Shown piece by piece: positions 52,192 through 63,951 of a stretch of DNA of 64,000 nucleotides (its first letter is position 1; every line of letters starts with the position of its first letter). Source of the DNA: Diorhabda sublineata (taxonomy: Eukaryota > Arthropoda > Insecta > Coleoptera > Chrysomelidae). The stretch covers positions 62,001 to 126,000 of the forward strand of contig NW_026614258.1 of the NCBI RefSeq assembly GCF_026230105.1, in the 5' to 3' direction. The notes beneath the pieces are model-generated. The model was not told the DNA's origin. It did no database searches and saw nothing but the letters and a program-made list of their open reading frames with translations. Made by a program: the position numbers and the translations under genes.

Positions 52192-53955
52192 TCTCATATA
52201 TTTGAGTGAACTTGCATGTAGCTTTGTCAGGTATCATCGAATAACATCCACTGAAGCCCATTGAGGTCAACTGTCACTTTGAGTTAATTGAAAAGTTTCA
52301 AGGTCTATCTTCCTAATTTGAAGTCGAATTTCAACATTTCTCATATATTTGAGTGAAATTGCATGTAACTTTGTCAGATATCATCGAATAACATCCACTG
52401 AAGCCCATTGTGGTCAACTGTCACTTTGTGTTAATTTAAAATTTTCAAAGTCTAACCTCCTAATTTGATGACGAATTTCAAAATTTCTCATATATTTGAG
52501 TGAGTTTGCATGTAACTTTGTCAGATATCATCAAATAACATCCACTGAAGCCCATTGTGGTCAACTGTCACTTTGTGTTAATTTAAAATTTTCAAAGTCT
52601 AACCTCCTAATTTGATGACGAATTTCAAAATTTCTCATATATTTGAGTGAGTTCGCATGTAACTTTGTCAGATATCATCGAATAAGATCCATTGAAGCCC
52701 ATTGAGGTCAACTGTCACTTTGAGTTAATTGAAAAGTTTCAAGGTCTATCTTCCTAATTTGAAGTCGAATTTCAACATTTCTCATATATTTGAGTGAGTT
52801 TGCATCTAACTCTGTCAGATATCATCGAATAACATTCATTTAAGCCCATTGAGGTCAACTGTCACTTTGTGTTAATTGAAAATTTTCAAAGTCTATCTTC
52901 CTAATTTGAGGTCGAATTTCAACATTTCGCATATATTTGAGTGAAATTGCATGTAACTTTGTCAGATATCATCGAATAACATCCACTGAAGCCCATTGTG
53001 GTCAACTGTCACTTTGTGTTAATTTAAAATTTTCAAAGTCTAACCTCCTAATTTGATGACGAATTTCAAAATTTCTCATATATTTGAGTGAGTTCGCATG
53101 TAACTTTGTCAGATATCATCAAATAACATCCAATGAAGCCCATTGAGGTCAACTGTCACTTTGTGTTAATTGAAAATTTTCCAAGTCTATCTTCCTAATT
53201 TGGAGTCGAATTCCAACATTTCTCATATATTTGAGTGAGATTGCATGTAACTTTGTCAGATATCATCGAATAAGATCCATTGAAGCCCATTGAGGTCAAC
53301 TGTCACTTTGAGTTAATTGAAAAGTTTCAAGGTCTATCTTCCTAATTTGAAGTCGAATTTCAACATTTCTCATATATTTGAGTGAGTTTGCATCTAACTC
53401 TGTCAGATATCATCGAATAACATCCATTTAAGCCCATTGAGGTCAACTGTCACTTTGTGTTAATTGAAAATTTTCAAAGTCTATCTTCCTAATTTGAGGT
53501 CGAATTTCAACATTTCGCATATCTTTGAGTGAGTTTACATCTAATTTTGTCAGATATCATCGAATAAGATCCATTGAAGCCCATTGAGGTCAACTGTCAC
53601 TTTGAGTTAATTGAAAAGTTTCAAGGTCTATCTTCCTAATTTGAAGTCGAAATTCAACATTTCCTATATATTTGAGTGAGTTTGCATCTAACTCTGTCAG
53701 ATATCATCGAATAACATCCATTTAAGCCCATTGAGGTCAACTGTCACTTTGTGTTAATTGAAAATTTTCAAGGTCTATCTTCCTAATTTGAAGTCGAATT
53801 TCAACATTTCTCATATATTTGAGTGAAATTGCATGTAACTTTGTCAGATATCATCGAATAACATCCACTGAAGCCCATTGTGGTCAACTGTCACTTTGTG
53901 TTAATTTAAAATTTTCAAAGTCTAACCTCCTAATTTGATGACGAATTTCAAAATT

Positions 53956-55719
53956 TCTTATATATTTGAGTGAGTTCGCATGTAACTTTGTCAGATATCA
54001 TCAAATAACATCCAATGAAGCCCATTGAGGTCAACTGTCACTTTGTGTTAATTGAAAATTTTCCAAGTCTATCTTCCTAATTTGGAGTCGAATTCCAACA
54101 TTTCTCATATATTTGAGTGAGATTGCATGTAACTTTGTCAGATATCATCGAATAAGATCCATTGAAGCCCATTGAGGTCAACTGTCACTTTGAGTTAATT
54201 GAAAAGTTTCAAGGTCTATCTTCCTAATTTGAAGTCGAATTTCAACATTTCTCATATATTTGAGTGAGTTTGCATCTAACTCTGTCAGATATCATCGAAT
54301 AACATCCATTTAAGCCCATTGAGGTCAACTGTCACTTTGTGTTAATTGAAAATTTTCAAAGTCTAACTTCCTAATTTGGAGTCGAATTCCAACATTTCTC
54401 ATATATTTGAGTGAGTTTGCATCTAACTTTGTCAGATATCATCGGATAACATCCACTGAAGCCCATTGAGGTCAAATGTCACTTTGTGTTAATTTAAAAT
54501 TTTCAAAGTCTAACCTCCTAATTTGATGACGAATTTCAAAATTTCTCATATATTTGAGTGAGTTTGCATGTAACTTTGTCAGATATCATCAAATAACATC
54601 CACTGAAGCCCATTGAGGTCAACTGTCACTTTGTGTTAGTTTAAAATTTTCAAAGTCTAACCTCCTAATTTGATGACGAATTTCAAAATTTCTCATATAT
54701 TTGAGTGAGTTTGCATGTAACTTTGTCAGATATCATCAAATAACATCCAATGAAGCCCATTGAGGTCAACTGTCACTTTGTGTTAATTGAAAATTTTCAA
54801 GGTCTATCTTCCTAATTTGAAGTCGAATTTCAACATTTCTCATATATTTGAGTGAAATTGCATGTAACTTTGTCAGATATCATCGAATAACATCCACTGA
54901 AGCCCATTGTGGTCAACTGTCACTTTGTGTTAATTTAAAATTTTCAAAGTCTAACCTCCTAATTTGATGACGAATTTCAAAATTTCTCATATATTTGAGT
55001 GAGTTCGCATGTAACTTTGTCAGATATCATCAAATAACATCCAATGAAGCCCATTGAGGTCAACTGTCACTTTGTGTTAATTGAAAATTTTCCAAGTCTA
55101 TCTTCCTAATTTGGAGTCGAATTCCAACATTTCTCATATATTTGAGTGAGATTGCATGTAACTTTGTCAGATATCATCGAATAAGATCCATTGAAGCCCA
55201 TTGAGGTCAACTGTCACTTTGAGTTAATTGAAAAGTTTCAAGGTCTATCTTCCTAATTTGAAGTCGAATTTCAACATTTCTCATATATTTGAGTGAGTTT
55301 GCATGTAACTTTGTCAGATATCATCAAATAACATCCAATGAAGCCCATTGAGGTCAACTGTCACTTTGTGTTAATTGAAAATTTTCAAAGTCTAACTTCC
55401 TAATTTGAAGTCGAATTTCAACATTTCTCATATATTTGAGTGAGTTTGCATCTAACTCTGTCAGATATCATCGAATAACATCCATTTAAGCCCATTGAGG
55501 TCAACTGTCACTTTGTGTTAATTGAAAATTTTCAAAGTCTAACTTCCTAATTTGGAGTCGAATTCCAACATTTCTCATATATTTGAGTGAGTTTGCATGT
55601 AACTTTGTCAGATATCATCGAATAACATCCAATGGAGCCCATTGATGTCAACTGTCACTTTGTGTTAATTGAGAATTTTCAAAGTCTATCTTCCTAATTT
55701 GAAGTCGAATTTCAACATT
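53956..55719 (+). repeat. 12-monomer segment, copy 2, with one monomer deleted
   Basis: It has the same order as 50281-52191, except that Q and R are fused into one monomer at 54544-54690. That monomer has CATCAAAT from Q, then CCACTGAAG and GTGTTAGTTTAAAA from R. The lost 147 bp changes the displacement to the first copy from 3675 bp on the left of the fusion to 3528 bp on the right. Confidence 0.72.
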
Positions 55720-56601
55720 TCTCATATATTTGAGTGAAATTGCATGTAGTTTTGTCAGATATCATCGAATAACATCCACTGAAGCCCATTGAGGTCAACT
55801 GTCACTTTGTGTTAATTTAAAATTTTCAAAGTCTAACCTCCTAATTTGATGACGAATTTCAAAATTTCTCATATATTTGAGTGAGTTCGCATGTAACTTT
55901 GTCAGATATCATCAAATAACATCCAATGAAGCCCATTGAGGTCAACTGTCACTTTGAGTTAATTGAAAAGTTTCAAGGTCTATCTTCCTAATTTGAAGTC
56001 GAATTTCAACATTTCTCATATATTTGAGTGAGTTTGCATCTAACTCTGTCAGATATCATCGAATAACATCCATTTAAGCCCATTGAGGTCAACTGTCACT
56101 TTGTGTTAATTGAAAATTTTCAAAGTCTATCTTCCTAATTTGAGGTCGAATTTCAACATTTCGCATATCTTTGAGTGAGTTTGCATCTAACTTTGTCAGA
56201 TATCATCGAATAAGATCCATTGAAGCCCATTGAGGTCAAATGTCACTTTGTGTTAATTTAAAATTTTCAAAGTCTAACCTCCTAATTTGATGACGAATTT
56301 CAAAATTTCTCATATATTTGAGTGAGTTTGCATGTAACTTTGTCAGATATCATCAAATAACATCCAATGAAGCCCATTGAGGTCAACTGTCACTTTGTGT
56401 TAATTGAAAATTTTCAAAGTCTATCTTCCTAATTTGAGGTCGAATTTCAACATTTCGCATATCTTTGAGTGAGTTTGCATCTAACTTTGTCAGATATCAT
56501 CGAATAAGATCCATTGAAGCCCATTGAGGTCAACTGTCACTTTGAGTTAATTGAAAAGTTTCAAGGTCTATCTTCCTAATTTGAAGTCGAATTTCAACAT
56601 T

Positions 56602-57440
56602 TCTCATATATTTGAGTGAGTTTGCATCTAACTCTGTCAGATATCATCGAATAACATCCATTTAAGCCCATTGAGGTCAACTGTCACTTTGTGTTAATTG
56701 AAAATTTTCAAAGTCTATCTTCCTAATTTGAGGTCGAATTTCAACATTTCGCATATCTTTGAGTGAGTTTGCACCTAACTTTGTCAGATATCATCGGATA
56801 ACATCCACTGAAGCCCATTGAGGTCAACTGTCACTTTGTGTTAGTTTAAAATTTTCAAAGTCTAACCTCCTAATTTGATGACGAATTTCAAAATTTCTCA
56901 TATATTTGAGTGAGTTTGCATGTAACTTTGTCAGATATCATCAAATAACATCCAATGAAGCCCATTGAGGTCAACTGTCACTTTGTGTTAATTGAAAATT
57001 TTCAAAGTCTATCTTCCTAATTTGAGGTCGAATTTCAACATTTCGCATATCTTTGAGTGAGTTTGCATCTAACTTTGTCAGATATCATCGAATAAGATCC
57101 ATTGAAGCCCATTGAGGTCAACTGTCACTTTGAGTTAATTGAAAAGTTTCAAGGTCTATCTTCCTAATTTGAAGTCGAATTTCAACATTTCTCATATATT
57201 TGAGTGAGTTTGCATCTAACTCTGTCAGATATCATCAAATAACATCCAATGAAGCCCATTGAGGTCAACTGTCACTTTGTGTTAATTGAAAATTTTCAAA
57301 GTCTATCTTCCTAATTTGAGGTCGAATTTCAACATTTCGCATATCTTTGAGTGAGTTTGCATCTAACTTTGTCAGATATCATCGAATAAGATCCATTGAA
57401 GCCCATTGAGGTCAACTGTCACTTTGAGTTAATTGAGAAT
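56602..57440 (+). repeat. N' R Q S N/Q S segment, copied at 62188-63026
   Basis: The order includes R with GCACCTAAC and GTTAGTTTAAAA, and an unusual hybrid at 57190. The hybrid begins CTAACTCTGTC like N but continues CATCAAAT, CCAATGAAG like Q. The same hybrid in the same order is at 62776, 5586 bp (38 monomers) to the right. Confidence 0.7.
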
Positions 57441-58806
57441 TTTCAAAGTCTATCTTCCTAATTTGAGGTCGAATTTCAACATTTCGCATATCTTTGAGTG
57501 AGTTTGCATCTAACTTTGTCAGATATCATCGAATAAGATCCATTGAAGCCCATTGAGGTCAACTGTCACTTTGAGTTAATTGAAAAGTTTCAAGGTCTAT
57601 CTTCCTAATTTGAAGTCGAATTTCAACATTTCTCATATATTTGAGTGAGTTTGCATCTAACTCTGTCAGATATCATCGAATAACATCCATTTAAGCCCAT
57701 TGAGGTCAACTGTCACTTTGTGTTAATTGAGAATTTTCAAAGTCTATCTTCCTAATTTGAAGTCGAATTTCAACATTTCTCATATATTTGAGTGAGTTTG
57801 CATGTAACTTTGTCAGATATCATCAAATAACATCCAATGAAGCCCATTGAGGTCAACTGTCACTTTGTGTTAATTGAAAATTTTCAAAGTCTAACTTCCT
57901 AATTTGAAGTCGAATTTCAACATTTCTCATATATTTGAGTGAGTTTGCATCTAACTCTGTCAGATATCATCGAATAACATCCATTTAAGCCCATTGAGGT
58001 CAACTGTCACTTTGTGTTAATTGAAAATTTTCAAAGTCTAACTTCCTAATTTGGAGTCGAATTCCAACATTTCTCATATATTTGAGTGAGTTTGCATGTA
58101 ACTTTGTCAGATATCATCGAATAACATCCAATGGAGCCCATTGATGTCAACTGTCACTTTGTGTTAATTGAGAATTTTCAAAGTCTATCTTCCTAATTTG
58201 AAGTCGAATTTCAACATTTCTCATATATTTGAGTGAAATTGCATGTAGCTTTGTCAGATATCATCGAATAACATCCACTGAAGCCCATTGAGGTCAACTG
58301 TCACTTTGTGTTAATTTAAAATTTTCAAAGTCTAACCTCCTAATTTGATGACGAATTTCAACATTTCTCATATATTTGAGTGAGTTCGCATGTAACTTTG
58401 TCAGATATCATCAAATAACATCCATTTAAGCCCATTGAGGTCAACTGTCACTTTGTGTTAATTGAGAATTTTCAAAGTCTATCTTCCTAATTTGAAGTCG
58501 AATTTCAACATTTCTCATATATTTGAGTGAAATTGCATGTAACTTTGTCAGATATCATCGAATAACATCCACTGAAGCCCATTGTGGTCAACTGTCACTT
58601 TGTGTTAATTTAAAATTTTCAAAGTCTAACCTCCTAATTTGATGACGAATTTCAAAATTTCTCATATATTTGAGTGAGTTTGCATGTAACTTTGTCAGAT
58701 ATCATCAAATAACATCCAATGAAGCCCATTGAGGTCAACTGTCACTTTGTGTTAATTGAAAATTTTCAAAGTCTATCTTCCTAATTTGAGGTCGAATTTC
58801 AACATT

Positions 58807-61452
58807 TCGCATATCTTTGAGTGAGTTTGCATCTAACTTTGTCAGATATCATCGAATAACATCCATTGAAGCCCATTGAGGTCAACTGTCACTTTGTAAT
58901 AATTGAAAATTTTCAAAATCTATCTTCCTAATTTGAAGTCGAATTTCAACATTTCTCATATATTTGAGTGATTTTGCATGTAACTTTGTCAGATATCATC
59001 GAATAACATCCAATGAAGCCCATTGAGGTCAACTGTCACTTTGTGTTAATTGAGAATTTTCAAAGTCTAGCTTCCTAATTTGAAGTCGAATTTCAACATT
59101 TCTCATATATTTGAGTGAGTTTGCATGTAACTTTGTCAGATATCATCGAATAACATCCATTGAAGCCCATTGAGGTCAACTGTCACTTTGTGTTAATTGA
59201 ACATTTTCAAAGTCTATCTTCCTAATTTGAAGTCGAATTTCAACATTTCTCATATATTTGAGTGAGTTTGCATGTACCTTTGTCAGATATCATCAAATAA
59301 CATCCAATGAAGCCCATTGAGGTCAACTGTCACTTTGTGTTAATTGAAAATTTTCAAAGTCTATCTTCCTAATTTGAGGTCGAATTTCAACATTTCGCAT
59401 ATCTTTGAGTGAGTTTGCATCTAACTTTGTCAGATATCATCGGATAACATCCACTGAAGCCCATTGAGGTCAAATGTCACTTTGTGTTAATTTGAAATTT
59501 TCAAAGTCTAACCTCCTAATTTGATGACGAATTTCAAAATTTCTCATATATTTGAGTGAGTTTGCATGTAACTTTGTCAGATATCATCAAATAACATCCA
59601 ATGAAGCCCATTGAGGTCAACTGTCACTTTGTGTTAATTGAAAATTTTCAAAGTCTATCTTCCCAATTTGAGGTCGAATTTCAACATTTCGCATATCTTT
59701 GAGTGAGTTTGCATCTAACTTTGTCAGATATCATCGAATAAGATCCATTGAAGCCCATTGAGGTCAACTGTCACTTTGAGTTAATTGAAAAGTTTCAAGG
59801 TCTATCTTCCTAATTTGAAGTCGAATTTCAACATTTCTCATATATTTGAGTGAGTTTGCATCTAACTCTGTCAGATATCATCGAATAACATCCATTTAAG
59901 CCCATTGAGGTCAACTGTCACTTTGTGTTAATTGAAAATTTTCAAAGTCTAACTTCCTAATTTGGAGTCGAATTCCAACATTTCTGATATATTTGAGTGA
60001 GTTTGCATGTAACTTTGTCAGATATCATCGAATAACATCCAATGGAGCCCATTGAGGTCAACTGTCACTTTGTGTTAATTGAGAATTTTCAAAGTCTATC
60101 TTCCTAATTTGAGGTCGAATTTCAACATTTCGCATATCTTTGAGTGAGTTTGCATCTAACTTTGTCAGATATCATCGAATAACATCCATTGAAGCCCATT
60201 GAGGTCAACTGTCACTTTGTAATAATTGAAAATTTTCAAAATCTATCTTCCTAATTTGAAGTCGAATTTCAACATTTCTCATATATTTGAGTGATTTTGC
60301 ATGTAACTTTGTCAGATATCATCGAATAACATCCAATGAAGCCCATTGAGGTCAACTGTCACTTTGTGTTAATTGAGAATTTTCAAAGTCTAGCTTCCTA
60401 ATTTGAAGTCGAATTTCAACATTTCTCATATATTTGAGTGAGTTTGCATGTAACTTTGTCAGATATCATCGAATAACATCCATTGAAGCCCATTGAGGTC
60501 AACTGTCACTTTGTGTTAATTGAACATTTTCAAAGTCTATCTTCCTAATTTGAAGTCGAATTTCAACATTTCTCATATATTTGAGTGAGTTTGCATGTAC
60601 CTTTGTCAGATATCATCAAATAACATCCAATGAAGCCCATTGAGGTCAACTGTCACTTTGTGTTAATTGAAAATTTTCAAAGTCTATCTTCCTAATTTGA
60701 GGTCGAATTTCAACATTTCGCATATCTTTGAGTGAGTTTGCATCTAACTTTGTCAGATATCATCGGATAACATCCACTGAAGCCCATTGAGGTCAAATGT
60801 CACTTTGTGTTAATTTGAAATTTTCAAAGTCTAACCTCCTAATTTGATGACGAATTTCAAAATTTCTCATATATTTGAGTGAGTTTGCATGTAACTTTGT
60901 CAGATATCATCAAATAACATCCAATGAAGCCCATTGAGGTCAACTGTCACTTTGTGTTAATTGAAAATTTTCAAAGTCTATCTTCCCAATTTGAGGTCGA
61001 ATTTCAACATTTCGCATATCTTTGAGTGAGTTTGCATCTAACTTTGTCAGATATCATCGAATAAGATCCATTGAAGCCCATTGAGGTCAACTGTCACTTT
61101 GAGTTAATTGAAAAGTTTCAAGGTCTATCTTCCTAATTTGAAGTCGAATTTCAACATTTCTCATATATTTGAGTGAGTTTGCATCTAACTCTGTCAGATA
61201 TCATCGAATAACATCCATTTAAGCCCATTGAGGTCAACTGTCACTTTGTGTTAATTGAAAATTTTCAAAGTCTAACTTCCTAATTTGGAGTCGAATTCCA
61301 ACATTTCTGATATATTTGAGTGAGTTTGCATGTAACTTTGTCAGATATCATCGAATAACATCCAATGGAGCCCATTGAGGTCAACTGTCACTTTGTGTTA
61401 ATTGAGAATTTTCAAAGTCTATCTTCCTAATTTGAAGTCGAATTTCAACATT
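58807..61452 (+). repeat. 9-monomer (1323-bp) HOR, two tandem copies
   Basis: U V W X R Q S N C occurs at 58807-60129 and again at 60130-61452. Marks are: U TAATAATTGAAAAT with CAAAATCTATC; V GAGTGATTTTGC with GTCTAGC; W CCATTGAAG with GAACATTTTC; X GCATGTACCTTTG; R GTCAAATGTC with TTTGAAATTTTC; Q CTTCCCAATTTGAGG; C TCTGATATATTTG. GTGATTTTG starts at 58968 and 60291. The first C ends GAGGTCG and the second GAAGTCG. U, V, W and X are not seen in the left 58 kb. Confidence 0.82.
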
Positions 61453-63951
61453 TCTCATATATTTGAGTGAAATTGCATGTAACTTTGTCAGATATCATCG
61501 AATAACATCCACTGAAGCCCATTGTGGTCAACTGTCACTTTGTGTTAATTTAAAATTTTCAAAGTCTAACCTCCTAATTTGATGACGAATTTCAAAATTT
61601 CTCATATATTTGAGTGAGTTTGCATGTAACTTTGTCAGATATCATCAAATAACATCCAATGAGGCCCATTGAGGTCAACTGTCACTTTGTGTTAATTGAA
61701 AATTTTCAAAGTCTATCTTCCTAATTTGAGGTCGAATTTCAACATTTCGCATATCTTTGAGTGAGTTTGCATCTAACTTTGTCAGATATCATCGAATAAC
61801 ATCCATTGAAGCCCATTGAGGTCAACTGTCACTTTGTAATAATTGAAAATTTTCAAAATCTATCTTCCTAATTTGAAGTCGAATTTCAACATTTCTCATA
61901 TATTTGAGTGATTTTGCATGTAACTTTGTCAGATATCATCGAATAACATCCAATGAAGCCCATTGAGGTCAACTGTCACTTTGTGTTAATTGAGAATTTT
62001 CAAAGTCTAGCTTCCTAATTTGAAGTCGAATTTCAACATTTCTCATATATTTGAGTGAGTTTGCATGTAACTTTGTCAGATATCATCGAATAACATCCAT
62101 TGAAGCCCATTGAGGTCAACTGTCACTTTGTGTTAATTGAACATTTTCAAAGTCTATCTTCCTAATTTGAAGTCGAATTTCAACATTTCTCATATATTTG
62201 AGTGAGTTTGCATCTAACTCTGTCAGATATCATCGAATAACATCCATTTAAGCCCATTGAGGTCAACTGTCACTTTGTGTTAATTGAAAATTTTCAAAGT
62301 CTATCTTCCTAATTTGAGGTCGAATTTCAACATTTCGCATATCTTTGAGTGAGTTTGCACCTAACTTTGTCAGATATCATCGGATAACATCCACTGAAGC
62401 CCATTGAGGTCAACTGTCACTTTGTGTTAGTTTAAAATTTTCAAAGTCTAACCTCCTAATTTGATGACGAATTTCAAAATTTCTCATATATTTGAGTGAG
62501 TTTGCATGTAACTTTGTCAGATATCATCAAATAACATCCAATGAAGCCCATTGAGGTCAACTGTCACTTTGTGTTAATTGAAAATTTTCAAAGTCTATCT
62601 TCCTAATTTGAGGTCGAATTTCAACATTTCGCATATCTTTGAGTGAGTTTGCATCTAACTTTGTCAGATATCATCGAATAAGATCCATTGAAGCCCATTG
62701 AGGTCAACTGTCACTTTGAGTTAATTGAAAAGTTTCAAGGTCTATCTTCCTAATTTGAAGTCGAATTTCAACATTTCTCATATATTTGAGTGAGTTTGCA
62801 TCTAACTCTGTCAGATATCATCAAATAACATCCAATGAAGCCCATTGAGGTCAACTGTCACTTTGTGTTAATTGAAAATTTTCAAAGTCTATCTTCCTAA
62901 TTTGAGGTCGAATTTCAACATTTCGCATATCTTTGAGTGAGTTTGCATCTAACTTTGTCAGATATCATCGAATAAGATCCATTGAAGCCCATTGAGGTCA
63001 ACTGTCACTTTGAGTTAATTGAAAAGTTTCAAGGTCTATCTTCCTAATTTGAAGTCGAATTTCAACATTTCTCATATATTTGAGTGAGTTTGCATCTAAC
63101 TCTGTCAGATATCATCGAATAACATCCATTTAAGCCCATTGAGGTCAACTGTCACTTTGTGTTAATTGAGAATTTTCAAAGTCTATCTTCCTAATTTGAA
63201 GTCGAATTTCAACATTTCTCATATATTTGAGTGAAATTGCATGTAACTTTGTCAGATATCATCGAATAACATCCACTGAAGCCCATTGTGGTCAACTGTC
63301 ACTTTGTGTTAATTTAAAATTTTCAAAGTCTAACCTCCTAATTTGAAGACGAATTTCAAAATTTCTCATATATTTGAGTGAGTTTGCATGTAACTTTGTC
63401 AGATATCATCAAATAACATCCAATGAAGCCCATTGAGGTCAACTGTCACTTTGTGTTAATTTAAAATTTTCAAAGTCTAACCTCCTAATTTGATGACGAA
63501 TTTCAACATTTCTCATATATTTGAGTGAGTTCGCATGTAACTTTGTCAGAAATCATCGGATAACATCCACTGAAGCCCATTGAGGTCAACTGTCACTTTG
63601 TGTTAGTTTAAAATTTTCAAAGTCTAACCTCCTAATTTGATGACGAATTTCAAAATTTCTCATATATTTGAGTGAGTTTGCATGTAACTTTGTCAGATAT
63701 CATCAAATAACATCCAATGAAGCCCATTGAGGTCAACTGTCACTTTGTGTTAATTGAAAATTTTCAAAGTCTATCTTCCTAATTTGAGGTCGAATTTCAA
63801 CATTTCGCATATCTTTGAGTGAGTTTGCATCTAACTTTGTCAGATATCATCGGATAACATCCACTGAAGCCCATTGAGGTCAAATGTCACTTTGTGTTAA
63901 TTTAAAATTTTCAAAGTCTAACCTCCTAATTTGATGACGAATTTCAAAATT
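61453..63951 (+). repeat. Right-end segment: partial third U-V-W plus N'/R/Q/S monomers
   Basis: P and Q (61453-61746) are followed by U V W at 61747-62187, where GTGATTTTG starts at 61908, 1617 bp after the previous copy. The order then changes to N' R Q S N/Q S N'/C P Q/P and R/Q hybrids. Odd monomers are Q at 61600 with CAATGAGGCCC, P at 63217 ending GAAGACG, and 63511 with GTCAGAAATCATCGG, which destroys the GATATC site. Confidence 0.72.

Larger units (their letters stand above)
49546..58806 (+). repeat. Mosaic family 2 domain (63 monomers)
   Basis: The domain is built mostly from recurring P-QT-S'-N runs, where P has CATTGTGGTCAAC and QT has GAGTTCGCATG with GAAAATTTTCC. Such runs start at 51310, 52927, 53809 and 54838. 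They are interleaved with S N' R Q units of the neighbouring 588-bp type (56161-57336) and with N C" P units carrying CATTGATGTCAAC (52045, 55573, 58072). No single period covers it; distances between related segments are whole multiples of 147 bp. Confidence 0.7.
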
